DNA of 64,000 nucleotides, taken from NCBI GenBank assembly GCA_964035015.1, contig OZ036008.1:2497612-2561611 (forward strand). The letters are read 5' to 3'. The translations under genes and the position numbers were made by a program. Shown here in pieces: positions 1 through 10,290 of this stretch. The notes under the pieces are model-generated. The model saw only the letters and a program-made list of their open reading frames with translations, was not told where the DNA came from and ran no database searches. Position 1 is the stretch's first letter, and the number at the start of each line of letters is the position of its first letter. Origin of the DNA: Corallium rubrum (lineage: Eukaryota > Cnidaria > Anthozoa > Scleralcyonacea > Coralliidae).

Positions 1-134
1 ACTGCAGTTTGCGGTGTGCCATAAATGTGCGATCTATTCTTTATTATTTAAGACCTCTAATATAGATGTATACCGTCTCGAGCAGTAATTAGTAAGACCC
101 TTCAGAAATATATATTTTTTACTTTTAAAAAGTT

Positions 135-300
135 TTGTCCACGTTACACGTATATCAATTATCCAGTGTAAGGAATCATTCTGAGGGGGAACAAATTTCC
201 GAAGAGGGGACATATTTCCTAGGAAATGTGTCCCTGGGGGGACATAGTTTGGGGGAGGGACAAATTTACTGGGACACTGGCCAAATCTCAGATCGCCTGC
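135..300. repeat. G-rich fold-back segment
   Basis: Short inverted and near-tandem blocks built on GGGGACA and AAATTTCC are visible here, for example ACATATTTCCTAGG followed by AAATGTGTCCC. Open frames exist on both strands, but they follow the repeat and match no family I recognise. It is most likely part of a small mobile element. Confidence 0.35.
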
Positions 301-457
301 TAGTCCTCTCAAACTCAATACGTTATTTTAAATGAGATTGGTGTCAAATCCACGTAAAATATAAGCCGAGCTATTTAACCCTGCAGAGACTCACATCACC
401 AGGAAACTTCGCTCAAGTACTACACCGTAACTGGTTGTGGCTCTTCAAACAGGAACA

Positions 458-589
458 TTTCAGGACTCAGCCTCTAAGTTATTTAATGGTCTGCCTAATG
501 ACATTAAACTTGAGACTGATCTAAAACTATTTGTAGGAAAAGTATTCAAGTTTTTGAAAGCTAAAGCCAAACTTAGATTAGATTGCTAA
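458..589 (+). pseudogene. C-terminal tail of a LINE reverse transcriptase
   Basis: One frame ending at the TAA reads SASKLFNGLPNDIK and then a Lys/Leu-rich tail. This is the usual carboxyl end of non-LTR retrotransposon ORF2 proteins (the 'AAKLWNSLP' region followed by a short basic helix). Nothing upstream in this frame resembles the reverse-transcriptase core, so this is a 5'-truncated remnant. It is followed by an AT-rich tail and a TTA microsatellite at 754-793, as is common after LINE ends. Confidence 0.55.
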
Positions 590-752
590 TTATATGTATG
601 TCTATATAGATTCTTGGTTATAGTACATAATTGATCGTTTATCTTTGATTTATTTATCATTAATATTATGTGTATGCATATATAGTAATGTATATTAGTT
701 GTTAGTTCATGATGAATGTAGAGCAACTCTGTAGATAAGTCATCATTAAACC

Positions 753-753
<1 letters not shown>

Positions 754-793
<40 letters not shown>
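754..793. repeat. (TTA)n microsatellite
   Basis: About 13 perfect TTA units, probably the 3' tail of the LINE remnant to the left or a simple expansion. Confidence 0.9.
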
Positions 794-795
<2 letters not shown>

Positions 796-1127
796 ATTCT
801 CCAGCGGCCACGAGCTGTAAGGCATGCAATTGATGCAAATCTTGAAGCAACAGCGAAATCTGATTGTATTTGGATTGACCGAAATCGTCCAAATAATGTG
901 AATTTTAGTATGAGAGCATGCGTATAGTCAATAGATAGGTAGTTGTACCGAATTCTATTTGACAGGATTAAGTTCGGCTTTTGACCCAACTGTCAATCTT
1001 AAATAATTTAAGTCGGACCCAAAATTCTCTCGGAAATTTAGTTTCTCTCATGTAAAGTAAGTCGTTTGCCCTATAATAGGGCAACGGTAGGAACAACGAC
1101 TTGAAATCTAGGCTGGGTATATGTCTG

Positions 1128-1600
1128 GCATTAGCCAGAGTAAGATTAATGAGTTGCCAAAAGGCAACTGTGGCCTGCAGTAAAGCCCTTTATTGGCCAG
1201 GTTTCGGGGCGTTGGCCAGAGTAAGATTAATAAGTTGCCAAAAGGCAACTGTGGCCTGCAGTAAAGCCCTTTATTGGCCAGGTTTCGGGGCGTTGGCCAG
1301 AGTAAGATTAATAAGTTGCCAAAAGGCAACTGTGGCCTGCAGTAAAGCCCTTTATTGGCCAGGTTTCGGGGCGTTGGCCAGAGTAAAATTAATGAGTTGC
1401 CAAAAGGCAACTGTGGCCTGCAGTAAAGCCCTTTATTGGCCAGGTTTCGGGGCGTTGGCCAGAGTAAAATTAATGAGTTGCCAAAAGGCAACTGTGGCCT
1501 GCAGTAAAGCCCTTTATTGGCCAGGTTTCGGGGCGTTAGCCAGAGTAAGATTAATAAGTTGCCAAAAGGCAACTGTGGCCTGCAGAAAAGGATTAAAGGA
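1128..1600. repeat. 81-bp tandem repeat array
   Basis: Five full copies plus partial ends repeat with a period of exactly 81 bp (the GTTGGCCAG anchor falls at 1211, 1292 and 1373). Each unit carries a hairpin, AGTTGCC-AAAA-GGCAACT, and a GGCCAGG/GGCCAG element. Copies differ at only a few positions, such as AGATTAATAAG against AAATTAATGAG. Because 81 is a multiple of 3, long open frames persist on both strands; they are by-products of the period. Degenerate single copies of the same unit continue at about 1660-1715 and 1800-1865. Confidence 0.9.
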
Positions 1601-1885
1601 GATAGTTTTTAATTCTTTATTGGCCAGGTTTCGGGGAGCTCTCCTCTGACGAGTAAAATCGTCTGGCATTGGCCAGAGTAAAATTATATTAATGAGTTGC
1701 CGAAAGGCAACTGGGGGCAGCAAAAGCTTAAATTTACACAGATGTTGTTGTTTCTACTCTATATAAATGATGATGTTGGGTGGGTATGTCTAGGCTGGGT
1801 ATGTCTGGCATTAGCCAGAGTAAAATTAATAAGTTGCCAAAAGGCAACTGTGGGCAGTAAAGGGTTAAATTTACACAGATAGGCT
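1600..1885. repeat. Degenerate flank of the 81-bp array
   Basis: Diverged copies of the hairpin unit (GTTGCCGAAAGGCAAC near 1697, GTTGCCAAAAGGCAAC near 1833) are separated by about 60-100 bp of duplicated sequence that includes TTTACACAGAT and TACTCTATATAAATGATGATG. It looks like the older edge of the array. Confidence 0.7.
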
Positions 1886-2261
1886 CCAAGTTACGCTGAT
1901 TATTAAATGATGTTGTTGTTTCTACTCTATATAAATGATGATGTTAATTCTACTAATTGTGTCTTCTGGGCCATAGCTGAGACAGGCATCTATTTCTTGA
2001 ATTGAAGTCTTCAAAATATATTCATTTAGTGTGTCTTGATAGGCAGAAATAAATGCTAAGAGTAGTTTTGTTAGATTTTGTTCTGTGCCAACTGAGCAAG
2101 AAAACTTTACTAGAAATTTCGTACACCCCCTTTTTGGCTAAATATAACTGAGTACCTCCCCCATTCCCTTATCCCAAAACTAAGCGACCCCCACACAAAT
2201 CTTGCAACATCCCCCTCCCACGCAGTCTATAACCAATGACAGAGATATAGACATAATTAAA

Positions 2262-2335
2262 TATATTTCCAAATATAGTAAAGTTGGATATACTGCCGAA
2301 ACATGAAACGTAGAAGTCTAACGTTTCAATTATTA
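2262..2335. mobile_element. Fragment of the Penelope-like terminal repeat
   Basis: TATAGTAAAGTTGGATATACTGCCGAAAC followed by the TCTAACGTTTC block matches the terminal repeat seen in better copies at 14022-14215, 23040-23365 and 35500-35945. Here only one side is present. Confidence 0.55.
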
Positions 2336-2505
2336 TAAACTTCGTGCCTTATTTTCTGGAATTTTGTGCAAAATGAGAATTTTCTGAGCCTTTCGAGCAG
2401 CACATCATTTGCGGTTGTAGTAAGTTCTAGTGTAGTAATTTAATTTTTTGGTCCCAGTGTTTTAATTAACTATATAATTTCAACATCTTACTCTTCTTAC
2501 TCTAG

Positions 2506-2746
2506 TCATTCCACCTCATACTTGTTTCAATGCTAATTGGTGGACCAGTTTTGACAAACAAGGTTGGTCAAGTTGCAATAACAACCAGCGTTACATCACG
2601 GGATTTTACCGAAAGGAAAATGGTGGTTGGAGCAGCGATGGAATTGACCGACTTGAAGAAGCACAATGCTGCGAGGCCACTCCGGCCGTGTATGAAGAAC
2701 AAACGGGCGTGTGTGTAAACGCCAACTGGTGGATTAGCCTCAACAG
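2506..2746 (+). CDS. Exon of a Cys/Trp-rich tandem-module protein
   Basis: A 241-nt exon is bounded by an acceptor (TCTAG before 2506) and a donor (GTACGT after 2746). It enters in phase 1 and leaves in phase 2. The translated frame contains CFNANWWTSFD, a CNN, YITGFYR, GGWSSDGI, RLEEAQCC and then CVNANWWISL. This is one module with the pattern C-x-ANWW-x-SFD ... GFYR ... LEEAxCC and the start of a second. I know this sort of WxxC/GYFxGLYR/IExxCC module only as an uncharacterised repeat in cnidarian predicted proteins and cannot name a function. The Cys pairs suggest a disulfide-bonded extracellular domain. The exon upstream that supplies the first base of the split codon lies left of 2505 and was not found. 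Confidence 0.7.
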
Positions 2747-2779
2747 GTACGTTAAATATATAATAATAAATAACAAGTA

Positions 2780-2843
2780 TATTCACTGAGGTGCAGGTGA
2801 ATAGTAGTGGATATTCACTGAGGTGCAGGTGAATAGTAGTGGA
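2780..2843. repeat. 32-bp tandem duplication
   Basis: Two identical 32-bp units beginning TATTCACTGAGGTG lie head to tail in the intron between the two Cys-rich exons. A diverged third start (TATTTACCGAGCTG) follows. Confidence 0.9.
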
Positions 2844-3109
2844 TATTTACCGAGCTGCAAAAAATACTTGTTTTAACATATATACCTCATAAACTGTCAA
2901 ATAACAAGTTTATTAACATTCTTATATATTTTCGGTATTTTCATGCAAGACAGGGTCAACATCAAAATTTTTGTATAAAAAAAAACCCTTCTAGTGAGCA
3001 TTAATAATTACATTCGAGTTTTTCGAGCTTCTCGTCTGTTTGTAATTCACAGAGTTCCTAATTCACAGAGTTCTTAATTTATAGATTTCTTTTATTTAAT
3101 TTTCTGTAG

Positions 3110-3390
3110 ACGTGGATCTTGGAGTGTTTGCCCGACTGGTTACTTTTTAAATGGTTTGTTTCGAAGCAAAGGAAATAATTTGGGCAATATCGAACAAGGA
3201 CGTTGCTGTAAGCCAGAACACCACCCCTTGACTTATGGCCTGTGTTATGATGAAGATATTCGAGAAAAATTTAATAAAGCAGGCTGGGGCGTTTGCAAAA
3301 AACCTGGTTACTTTGTCGTTGGACTCTATCGTTATCATGGCAAAGATTGGCTTTACAATCTTGACAAGTTGAGGTGTTGCCAAATGTTGG
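3110..3390 (+). CDS. Second exon of the Cys/Trp-rich module protein
   Basis: The acceptor TTTCTGTAG precedes 3110 and the donor GTAAGT follows 3390. The 281-nt exon enters in phase 2, which fits the exon ending at 2746: the split codon becomes AGA (Arg). It leaves in phase 1, the same phase in which exon 2506-2746 began. The frame reads RGSWSVCPTGYFLNGLFR, then NIEQGRCCKPE, then a second module with GWGVCKKPGYFVVGLYR and LDKLRCCQM. The repeat consensus is W-x-x-C-x-x-GYF-x-x-G-L-Y/F-R ... x-I/L-E/K-x-x-RCC. The two-exon unit is therefore phase-symmetrical (1-1) and could be duplicated without shifting the frame. Function unknown; probably secreted. Confidence 0.7.
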
Positions 3391-3520
3391 GTAAGTTAGG
3401 CCATGTTTCATTACCAGAAATTAATGACAAAAAGGCCACCGCTTGAAAGCCAGTTTACATATATTCCTTAGAAGATGGCGTCCCATTTTGAACAGTAGAT
3501 ATATAAGGCGAATATATTAA

Positions 3521-4060
3521 AGTGAGAATTCTGCTTATTGAGTAGCTCGTCAACTACTTGCCAACCTGCTGATCTAAACAACAACCATTATCCAATCATT
3601 CAGTCACCTATTTATTTTCATCAGGTATATCTACTATCCGCCAAATTGTGTTCAAAATAGTAAACAAATGAGTAGGTCATGCGCCACTGGATTGTGGTAG
3701 GATTTTATTTGTTTTTGTCAAAATTGTCTTCGGTCAAACATTCGAGAGTTGATAGAGGAACCTTTGTCTTGCATGTAATAGATTACATATTGACCAAATT
3801 GGCTGAAGTTGTATACCTCTAATTTAACAACTACCCGACTGTAGTGACAACAAGAAAATGGGTATTTTGAACTCACCATGATTGATGGAGGCTCAAACAC
3901 TGACAAACGGTAGCTCGAGAGATATAGTTATTTGGCGGATTGTAGGTATACCTGATTTAAAGAAATAAGGAAGTGAATAATTTGAAAATCGCTGTTGCTT
4001 AAATAGCGAGGTCGGCAAATAGTAGGCGAGACCCTCAACTGATTAGCAGAATTCTCATTG
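3521..4060. mobile_element. Inverted-repeat element with about 120-bp arms
   Basis: The left arm (3521-3650: GTGAGAATTCTGC ... ATCAGGTATATCTAC ... ATCCGCCAAAT) matches the reverse complement of 3935-4060 with scattered changes. The 280 bp between the arms include a minus-strand frame, 3906-3718, whose ATG is followed by GTGAGT. No coding family was recognised. It directly abuts the peptidase-like fragments to the right and may be their promoter or terminal region. Confidence 0.6.
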
Positions 4061-4289
4061 CTGCCGACCGAAGGGAGGCAGCACGCTATCAGTCGTGACG
4101 TTCCACTTGGGCTACCCATGTGTCAACTCGTGCCAGTCCCTTTGCCGAGCTATGTATAGCCGACCAGAATCTCGATTTGTGAAGTTTTTGCCGTCGAGAT
4201 GTTAGATCATGTGATCTCTCAACTCAACTGGCTCAACTGCGCATGTCCCGTTAACACGTTGTCTTCTTTGTCTAAATTCACGGTAAGTA

Positions 4290-4785
4290 CAACAAATCAG
4301 GCCTTTATAATATTTGCTCGTGGAAGTATTCATCAAGCCCATGAGCGTTTCAATGGCCAGTCTCGAGGAAAGCAATGTTCTTTTATGAGTTTATCAGCGT
4401 TGTTAATGACCGCCCAATCTATGCAAGTAATCGAGTGGAACTCAAAAACCGTCGAAAACCGTCAACAATGTCTTACTTAGTACAAGGAGACAACATGTAC
4501 TTGAATGCTTTTGACAATGGTCTCATTCCGTGTGAGGAATTGTTACCACTGAACAACTTACCAACTGTTGTTTGTTCGCCTGATGAGGTAAATCATTACA
4601 CAAAATCACCTGTGATGGTGAAAAATATCGATCTACCCATTGTAGTGGTGCCCATTGAGGCACAAAATGAGAACCAAATTTGGTTTATAAATTATGGAAA
4701 TGACTTATCAAGTTCTGTAGTGAGCATGAACTCGCGTCTTCATTCAGCCTTGATGCATTTCGCACATGACAATCGTGCTATTTAA
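4290..4785 (+). pseudogene. Cysteine-peptidase-like (C76/tegument-protease-like) ORF, frameshifted
   Basis: One frame reads RGSIHQAHERF, then GKQCSFMSLSALL, then VIEWNS. After a frame change near 4470-4480 a second frame reads QGDNMYLNAFDNG and LPTVV and continues to the TAA at 4785. The order GSxHQxHxRF - GxQCxxxSLxAL - W - GDxxY - LP is that of papain-fold peptidases related to the herpesvirus tegument N-terminal protease (MEROPS C76), which occur in mobile elements of anthozoans and fish. The Gln-Cys pair would be the active-site start, and Cys is present here. A +1/-1 slip separates the halves, so this is probably not functional. The family assignment comes from motif memory, not a search. 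Confidence 0.5.
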
Positions 4786-5139
4786 TATTAGAAGGCTATA
4801 TGATGGCCTTGATACATGTTTTAGAATTCTGTTTTGTAAATTTTAGATTCTGCTTTCTATTTATTTGATCCTCATGCCAGAAATGCTAATGGCATCTGTT
4901 GTCATGAAATATGTTGATATCATTGAATTAGAGCAATATTTATGTCAAGTGAATTAAACACCAATTTCTTTGAGATTGCCCCAGTTCAATTGAACCAGGT
5001 TTATAAACACAGTGATATTGAAATACAAGTGTACATTTGACAAATGAATATGAAAGTTGTTCAATGAAAAATAGACATTTTGAAATTAAAATGCCAAGTC
5101 AACTGGCGGTTATTAACAACGGCGATAAATTAACTCATA

Positions 5140-5290
5140 AAAGAAAATTGCTTTCCTCGAGACTGGCCACTGAAACGTTCATGGCCTTGATGAATACTTC
5201 CACAAGCAAATAAAGGCATGATTTGTTGTACTTACCGTGAATTTTTGTGGAAGAAGTAGACAAAGAAGACAACGTTTTTTTGGCAACATG
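5140..5290 (-). pseudogene. Inverted second copy of the peptidase fragment, catalytic Cys lost
   Basis: The reverse complement repeats 4250-4385 at roughly 85-90% identity, including GGTAAGTACAACAAATCA and the GSIHQGHERF-GQSRGKQ stretch. In this copy the residue after Gln is Phe (TTT) instead of Cys (TGT), and the frame stops shortly after FSFMS. The copies face each other across about 750 bp, so the whole 3.5-5.4 kb block has nested inverted structure. Confidence 0.55.
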
Positions 5291-5399
5291 CTCGATCTGC
5301 CCCCATGGCATAGCCGAAGTTGAGGTATACATATAGAGGAATACCCAAAAATATCTAAGGTCTTTGAAAAATGCCATTCCACGCATTTCGAGACCATTT

Positions 5400-6200
5400 T
5401 AGATGCACTGGAAAAAATTATTATTTAAACAATTTAATTTTGTTGGTTGGAACAAAAAATTGAAGGTTGATCTTATAGCAATCCCCCTTCTCCAAAAAGT
5501 GTGATGTGTGCCTCCTCATAGCATATTGACATGCACCGTTGCAGACGTTGTTTCTATCCTTCGCTTTGCAAAGGCAGCATTTCACTTCTGATAAGAACTG
5601 CTAGTTTTAACATTTCTCCTCTATATATTTCCTGTTCAAAATTAGATGCGATTTTATAAGGATTGTATGTAAATTAGCCCTTAAGCGAAGGCCTTGCTGC
5701 GAGTTCTATTGACTGGCTCCATTTTTGGCACCATTTTAGTTTTGTTGGCTTGATGTTCTTCGCATAAACTAATCAGTCACTTAAACCAAATCCATCCCAG
5801 ATCTGATAAAAGGCTTGCCACACTTGTGACGGATTTTAGTCGAACCTTTCACAGTTGGATTTGACTCGACACAAGAGCGACGTCTCATTACCAGAAATTG
5901 ATGACAAAATGGCCACATGTTATATCCCTTGGTCAATTAATTTAATTTGACTCGACTAAAATCCATCGTAAGAACCCACGCCGCTCTTGTGTTAAATAAT
6001 CCATGAAGCTCTCATAGATTTGGACCGAGTTTGACTTAGATTTGTCTTACACTGTCTTCAATACGTTGGACTTGTGATGCATTTTTGATAGATTTAAGCT
6101 AAATAATTATATTTGACTCAACACAAGAGCAACGTCTAAACTGGCCCTAATTCTGCACCGTCGCAAAAGTGAAAAGGACATATACGCTAACCACTATTGT
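5400..6200. other. No gene seen; short dispersed repeats
   Basis: AT-rich sequence with repeated phrases such as TTTGACTCGACACAAGAGC (near 5860 and 6115) and TCATTACCAGAAATTGATGAC, also present near 3410. These echo the Cys-rich gene's downstream intron. I see no supported exon. Confidence 0.5.
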
Positions 6201-6380
6201 TCTGTCTCTTTGCAACCTCGCTCCCATGGCCTTTTTGTAATTAGGAGGGCGGGAAAAGCCCCTGGCATCGGCTGGTGGACTCTGCATTTTCATTTGTTGA
6301 TTGTTTTTCTTAAACATTCTTCAGGAAACGTAATTAGTCTGGCTACCTGTGGTAGGCCGAGTCAAGGTTTCGGCTTTTTT

Positions 6381-6544
6381 GTTGTTGTTGTTGTTGTTGT
6401 TGTTGTTTTGTTTTGTTTTGTTTTGTTTTGTTTTGTTTTGTTTTGTTTTGTTTTGTTTTGTTTTGTTTTGTTTTGTTTTGTTTTGTTTTGTTTTGTTTTG
6501 TTTTGTTTTGTTTTGTTTTGTTTTGTTTTGTTTTGTTTTGTTTT
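6381..6544. repeat. (GTT)n followed by (TTTTG)n microsatellite
   Basis: About eight GTT units run into roughly 28 perfect TTTTG pentamers. Long open frames (poly Phe-Val-Leu-Cys on one strand, Lys-Gln-Asn on the other) are artefacts of the repeat. Confidence 0.95.
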
Positions 6545-7179
6545 CTCCTTTTTTTGTAACTGTAAGGCATGTTGCGTGCTCGATTTTTTCGAGTTCTATT
6601 GCCTTTGATCGACTTGGGTTGAGGTGTTTTCTGAAAGTATTGGTGAATTCATGAGTAGTTTACCCGTAATGTTGCTGACAAGGTTTGTCCATGAAGACAG
6701 AATAGACGAATTTATTACAGACGCGAAAAAATGCGCGCCGTGTTGACATCAGTACCTAGTATGAAGTTTGACTTGAGGACTGCATGTAGAGACACAAGAA
6801 AGGGCCACAGTATATATCATACGTACCTAGTAACAGTTTTCTTCTTAGAAAAGATATAAGAACCGCGATCAGGTTTAAACATACTTAAATAGTACTAGAC
6901 AAGACGTTCTCTGATCAAAAATTTGAATAGTAACGAGCTTTCGGCTGTCAGTCTACAGCCTTCGATGGGTTAAAGAAAAAAGGAAATTAAATCTTTATAT
7001 ATATACGGAACACTAAAAGCAGTGTAAACTGTAAAGTTTCAAAAACAAAGAAGTGGAACACTGATTAAAGTTATTAATAAAATTGACTAAAACCAATTAC
7101 AAATAGATTTAAAAATGTCAGAATAAACGCCTATAGGGATATATAAAATATTTAAGTGTTAAATTTATATATTATTGTT

Positions 7180-8340
7180 TCTTAAATAAAATAACATATT
7201 TTCCTGGAAGAGGTTTTGAATTATTGTCAGCTTCTTTTGTTAATCCTGTGTGCCATGATTCTAGTGTTCGTCGTGTTCGAAAATTGCCTCTGTCAACAAT
7301 TCGTCCATTTTCAAAGTCTATGAAATGGTCATAGTCTCAAGCGTGGTTAGCTACATTGGATCCTTTTTCACATTTCTCAAATGTTCCTGTTTCCTAGTTT
7401 GGAAGCTTCTTCCTGTTTCTCCAATATAGCTCCAATCACAGTCTTTACAAGGTATTTTGTAAATAACGTCCGTTTGTTCTTCGAGAGGTGGTCTGTATTT
7501 AGGAGGGAAACTCCTGTTGTAACGTCTTCAGTGGTTTGTTGGTCACCATAATGTCGTGTTTACGTAAATGTCATGTCAACGTCTCAGTTAACCCTTTAAT
7601 ATAAGGACGAACTGCGTAACCGTTGTGTTGTTTTTCTGGTTCTACCCATTTATAAAACTTCCCGACTAATTCTTCTGGGGTTGATGTCGTATCTTTTGAT
7701 TGTTCTTTTATTATATCGGAAATAAACTTTCGTGGGTATCCATTTGATCGTAGCGCTTCAGTGACATATCTACAGCTCACGTGTTTTCTTCTCTGTTGTG
7801 CTGGGTAGATGGGATGAACGATGTATCAGTGTTCGGGCAGTGGTAACTTTATGCTTCTTGTCATGATGGGAATGAAAATCTAAGACTCTAAGTAACGATT
7901 GTAGTGTCCAGGCCCAGGGTTCAAGCGGGTTTTGGAGTGAGCCCGCAAGGGATCTCGGGCGGGAAAGAACGTAGAAGGAAAAGAAGAAACACGGATGGTT
8001 ATGTATGTGAAGAACAAGGGAGTAGTGTTAAATATATATTTTGTACGAATGTAATCTGTTATGAGCGCAATGTGAGAACTCTACAACGATCTTAATGGTA
8101 GGCTTTCTGTAGACGTCAATGGCGATGGTTCCGTTTTGTCTTGAAACTTCAGTGTCAAGAAAAGCAATTTGTCCGTTGTTTTCGTGTTCAGTTGCAAAAG
8201 AAATGTGCGGGATAGAGTTGAGAGTTTGGTGGAATGAAGTGACTGTATTTCTTTTCAAGATGGCAAAACTGTCATCAACATAGCGCTTCCAGTACTTCGG
8301 TGGGTTTGAAGCGGATAGCTATTCTTTTCACGAGTTCTAT
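7180..8340 (-). pseudogene. Penelope-like retroelement (reverse transcriptase plus GIY-YIG), broken
   Basis: Reading the minus strand from right to left: near 8340-8030 the frame has YVDDSFAILKRNT, FLDTEVSRQNG and VYRKPT, which are the Penelope reverse-transcriptase YxDD block and the FLD...VYRKPT block. Near 7790-7571 comes NGYPRKFI and an Arg/Lys linker. Near 7500-7200 the frame gives VIYKIPCKDC, YIGETGRSFQTR and KQEHL, the C-terminal GIY-YIG endonuclease. The order RT then GIY-YIG is that of endonuclease-positive Penelope-like elements. At least two frameshifts (near 7365 and between 7790 and 8070) and about 280 bp of unrelated sequence inside make it a dead copy. The 5' part of the RT is missing. 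Confidence 0.8.
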
Positions 8341-8392
8341 TTGCGATAAACTGCCAGATTTCCTGTCGAAATCGAACGATTTTCCAGTCATC

Positions 8393-8470
8393 ATTTTCGG
8401 CCAACAATCCTGACTCATTATGTAATTTACAATTAAATTACATAATGAGTCAGGATTGTTGACCGAAAAT
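8393..8470. repeat. 36-bp-arm palindrome
   Basis: The arm 8393-8428 and its inverted copy 8435-8470 differ at one position and are separated by 6 nt. The palindrome sits exactly at the upstream edge of the Penelope-like remnant, so it probably marks a fold-back end of the insertion. Confidence 0.9.
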
Positions 8471-9302
8471 AATTTTAAAATAAACGTACATTCTTGTTGT
8501 TTTAGTAGCTTTATTTATATGACGTGAATTTATAACACGATGTTGGTATTTGCTCTGATGAAGGCCTGTGTCAACACGTTGAAGGCTCAACAGTAAATAA
8601 TAAACGTGATGTTCAGTCCACAAATTCTCGTTTGCATTTATAACAAACAACTCTTCTGGGTCAGGCGTTCACTCGCGCTACTGGCAAGTACGCCGAGTCT
8701 GAATCGAAGGCTGAATGTGGGGCATACACACTGGTGAACATATTTACGATCACGATAGTTGTCAGCCAAATCTGATCGCTGTTTATAAACTACAAAGTCA
8801 GCCTGAGCACTGCACTTACAAAATCTACCAACAACGTGCAAGAACACCTTGATCAAAAGGCAAAGCTGTTCAACTTTTTGTCCAACTCCAAAAGCGGAAG
8901 TAGCAAAGAACTTACACCATGCCTCACAAGCTCATTCAGTCCACTCAGTCACACGGCTAACAACTCACCGGAAGTATGAATATTAGCGGAATTAAAAAAT
9001 GCAATTCAAGATCATGACACCCAAAAAGGAATAAGAAAACGGGCCGAAACCTAGACTCGGCCTACAGCCATGGCAAACTTTGAAAGTTTGTGACTTTGGC
9101 TATATGTCGAATTCAAATGATATTTTAGATGAATGCCATGCCGCTAACTCTGTTCACTACAACACTGAAAAAAGAAGCCAACAATATTTTTTTACTTCAG
9201 ACACTTTGAGAAATTGTTGTGTGTTGAAGACTCCCGATAAAATACGAAAACACTGGGTTATGTCTAATGGTCAATCTATTTATTTTATTTACCTTTTTAC
9301 AG

Positions 9303-9698
9303 GAAAACCTCCACCCTATCTAGCAAAGTGTTTTATTAAATCAAGCGACAATCTTTATGGCAACTTATCCCGTTATGGAATTTCCGGCAAGTTGGATCTC
9401 TTGCAGTATAACCGTCCCGCGACTCCTTTTTACTACTTAACCACTGAGGGCCTTCAGGATGTTGCAACCGGGAAATGCATGAACCCCATTTCAAACACAA
9501 ACCTGCAAGTGGTCCTCACAGACAACTGTTACGGTGCCACCGCCAGTAAATGGTATATTGACCACAATACAGACTGCTTGATGCATAGACAGACAGGACT
9601 GGCTCTAAGCCCATGGTATTATCCTCGTCCGCCAAAAGCTGTTCGATATGTTCCAGGTTTGAGCGGATGCACTACATACAACAGGGTATTCCCGTGGT
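9303..9698 (+). CDS. Ricin-B-lectin-like exon, phase 1-1
   Basis: A 396-nt open exon lies between TTTTTACAG (ending 9302) and the donor GTAAGT (9699). It enters and leaves in phase 1. The frame reads KPPPYLAKCFIK, then LQDVATGKCMNP, QVVLTDNCYG, SKWYID, CLMHRQTGLAL and VFPW. The GKC-M ... L-x-x-C ... W-x-I/x-D ... C-L pattern resembles a beta-trefoil (ricin B-type) carbohydrate-binding repeat. The same open frame extends left to about 9068 (CDFGYM, NCCVLKTPD), so the exon may be longer. It could be the lectin-like end of the Cys-rich module gene at 2506-3390, which has the same phase and strand. The 5.9 kb between them is mostly transposon remains. Confidence 0.5.
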
Positions 9699-10155
9699 GT
9701 AAGTATTTTTAAACTGTTAGAAAATAACATGATATTGCATTTCCAGAGATGACATATACCGCCAGAGCGGAGGTGGGAAAATAGCGGACCACTGGACCAT
9801 TAGGCCCAAATATTTTTTTAGATTAGCACAAAAAAGGTCAAAGAAAGATGAAATAAGGGACAAAAACGGAGAAATAAATTCGAAAAAAAAATCCAAAGAA
9901 ATCGAAGTGCTTATAAACCCAAATATTGCATGATAGTACTGGTATGGATTCTATGTAACGTGAATACTTGAATGCCAAAATATATTTCCATTTGAACCTT
10001 TATTTGCTGTTATATTGAAGTATTCAAAATAAGGTAATAATAGACTTTTAGTAGACCTTCGTTGAGCTCAAATACCCATAAAATATTTCTGGGCTCCAAA
10101 CAGCGATTACAGGTTTGACCCCAGTCTGGGACTCAGAAATATACTTCCGGAGTAT

Positions 10156-10290
10156 TTGAAATTGACGTACGTCTACCAAACGCCTGTAAGGGGCTGTGTT
10201 TTAACTTTTAAGGCTTTACATGGTATGGCACCACCTTATATCAGTGATTTAATTAATGATGATTTTGGAGACGTTCTCTGGTTGAAAATA
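10156..10290 (+). pseudogene. LINE reverse transcriptase C-terminal fragment, part 1
   Basis: The frame contains VLTFKALHGMAPPYISDLI, the hallmark of the post-RT region of L2/CR1/Rex-like LINE ORF2 ('KALHGLAPxYLSDL'). It is interrupted at about 10258 by a short inverted-repeat insertion and continues at 10497. Confidence 0.7.

Noticed and set aside
1128-1600. CRISPR-like appearance of the hairpin repeat array
   Set aside because: The whole 81-bp unit is repeated with no unique spacers, and the context is eukaryotic.
1101-1649. 182-residue plus-strand ORF and 154-residue minus-strand ORF over the 81-bp array
   Set aside because: Both follow from a repeat period divisible by 3. There is no start context, domain or splice support.
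6210-6654. Long ORFs across the TTTTG microsatellite
   Set aside because: Phe/Leu/Val/Cys and Lys/Gln/Asn runs come from the repeat alone.
8545-8600. CTCTGATGAAGGCCTG...GTTGAAGGCTCAACAG as a hammerhead
   Set aside because: CTGATGA is present but the GAAA core and a paired helix I around a cleavage triplet are missing.
9068-9302. Extension of the ricin-like exon to 9068
   Set aside because: The frame is open and has Cys pairs, but a good acceptor directly before 9303 exists and no clear pyrimidine tract supports 9068. Left as an alternative.
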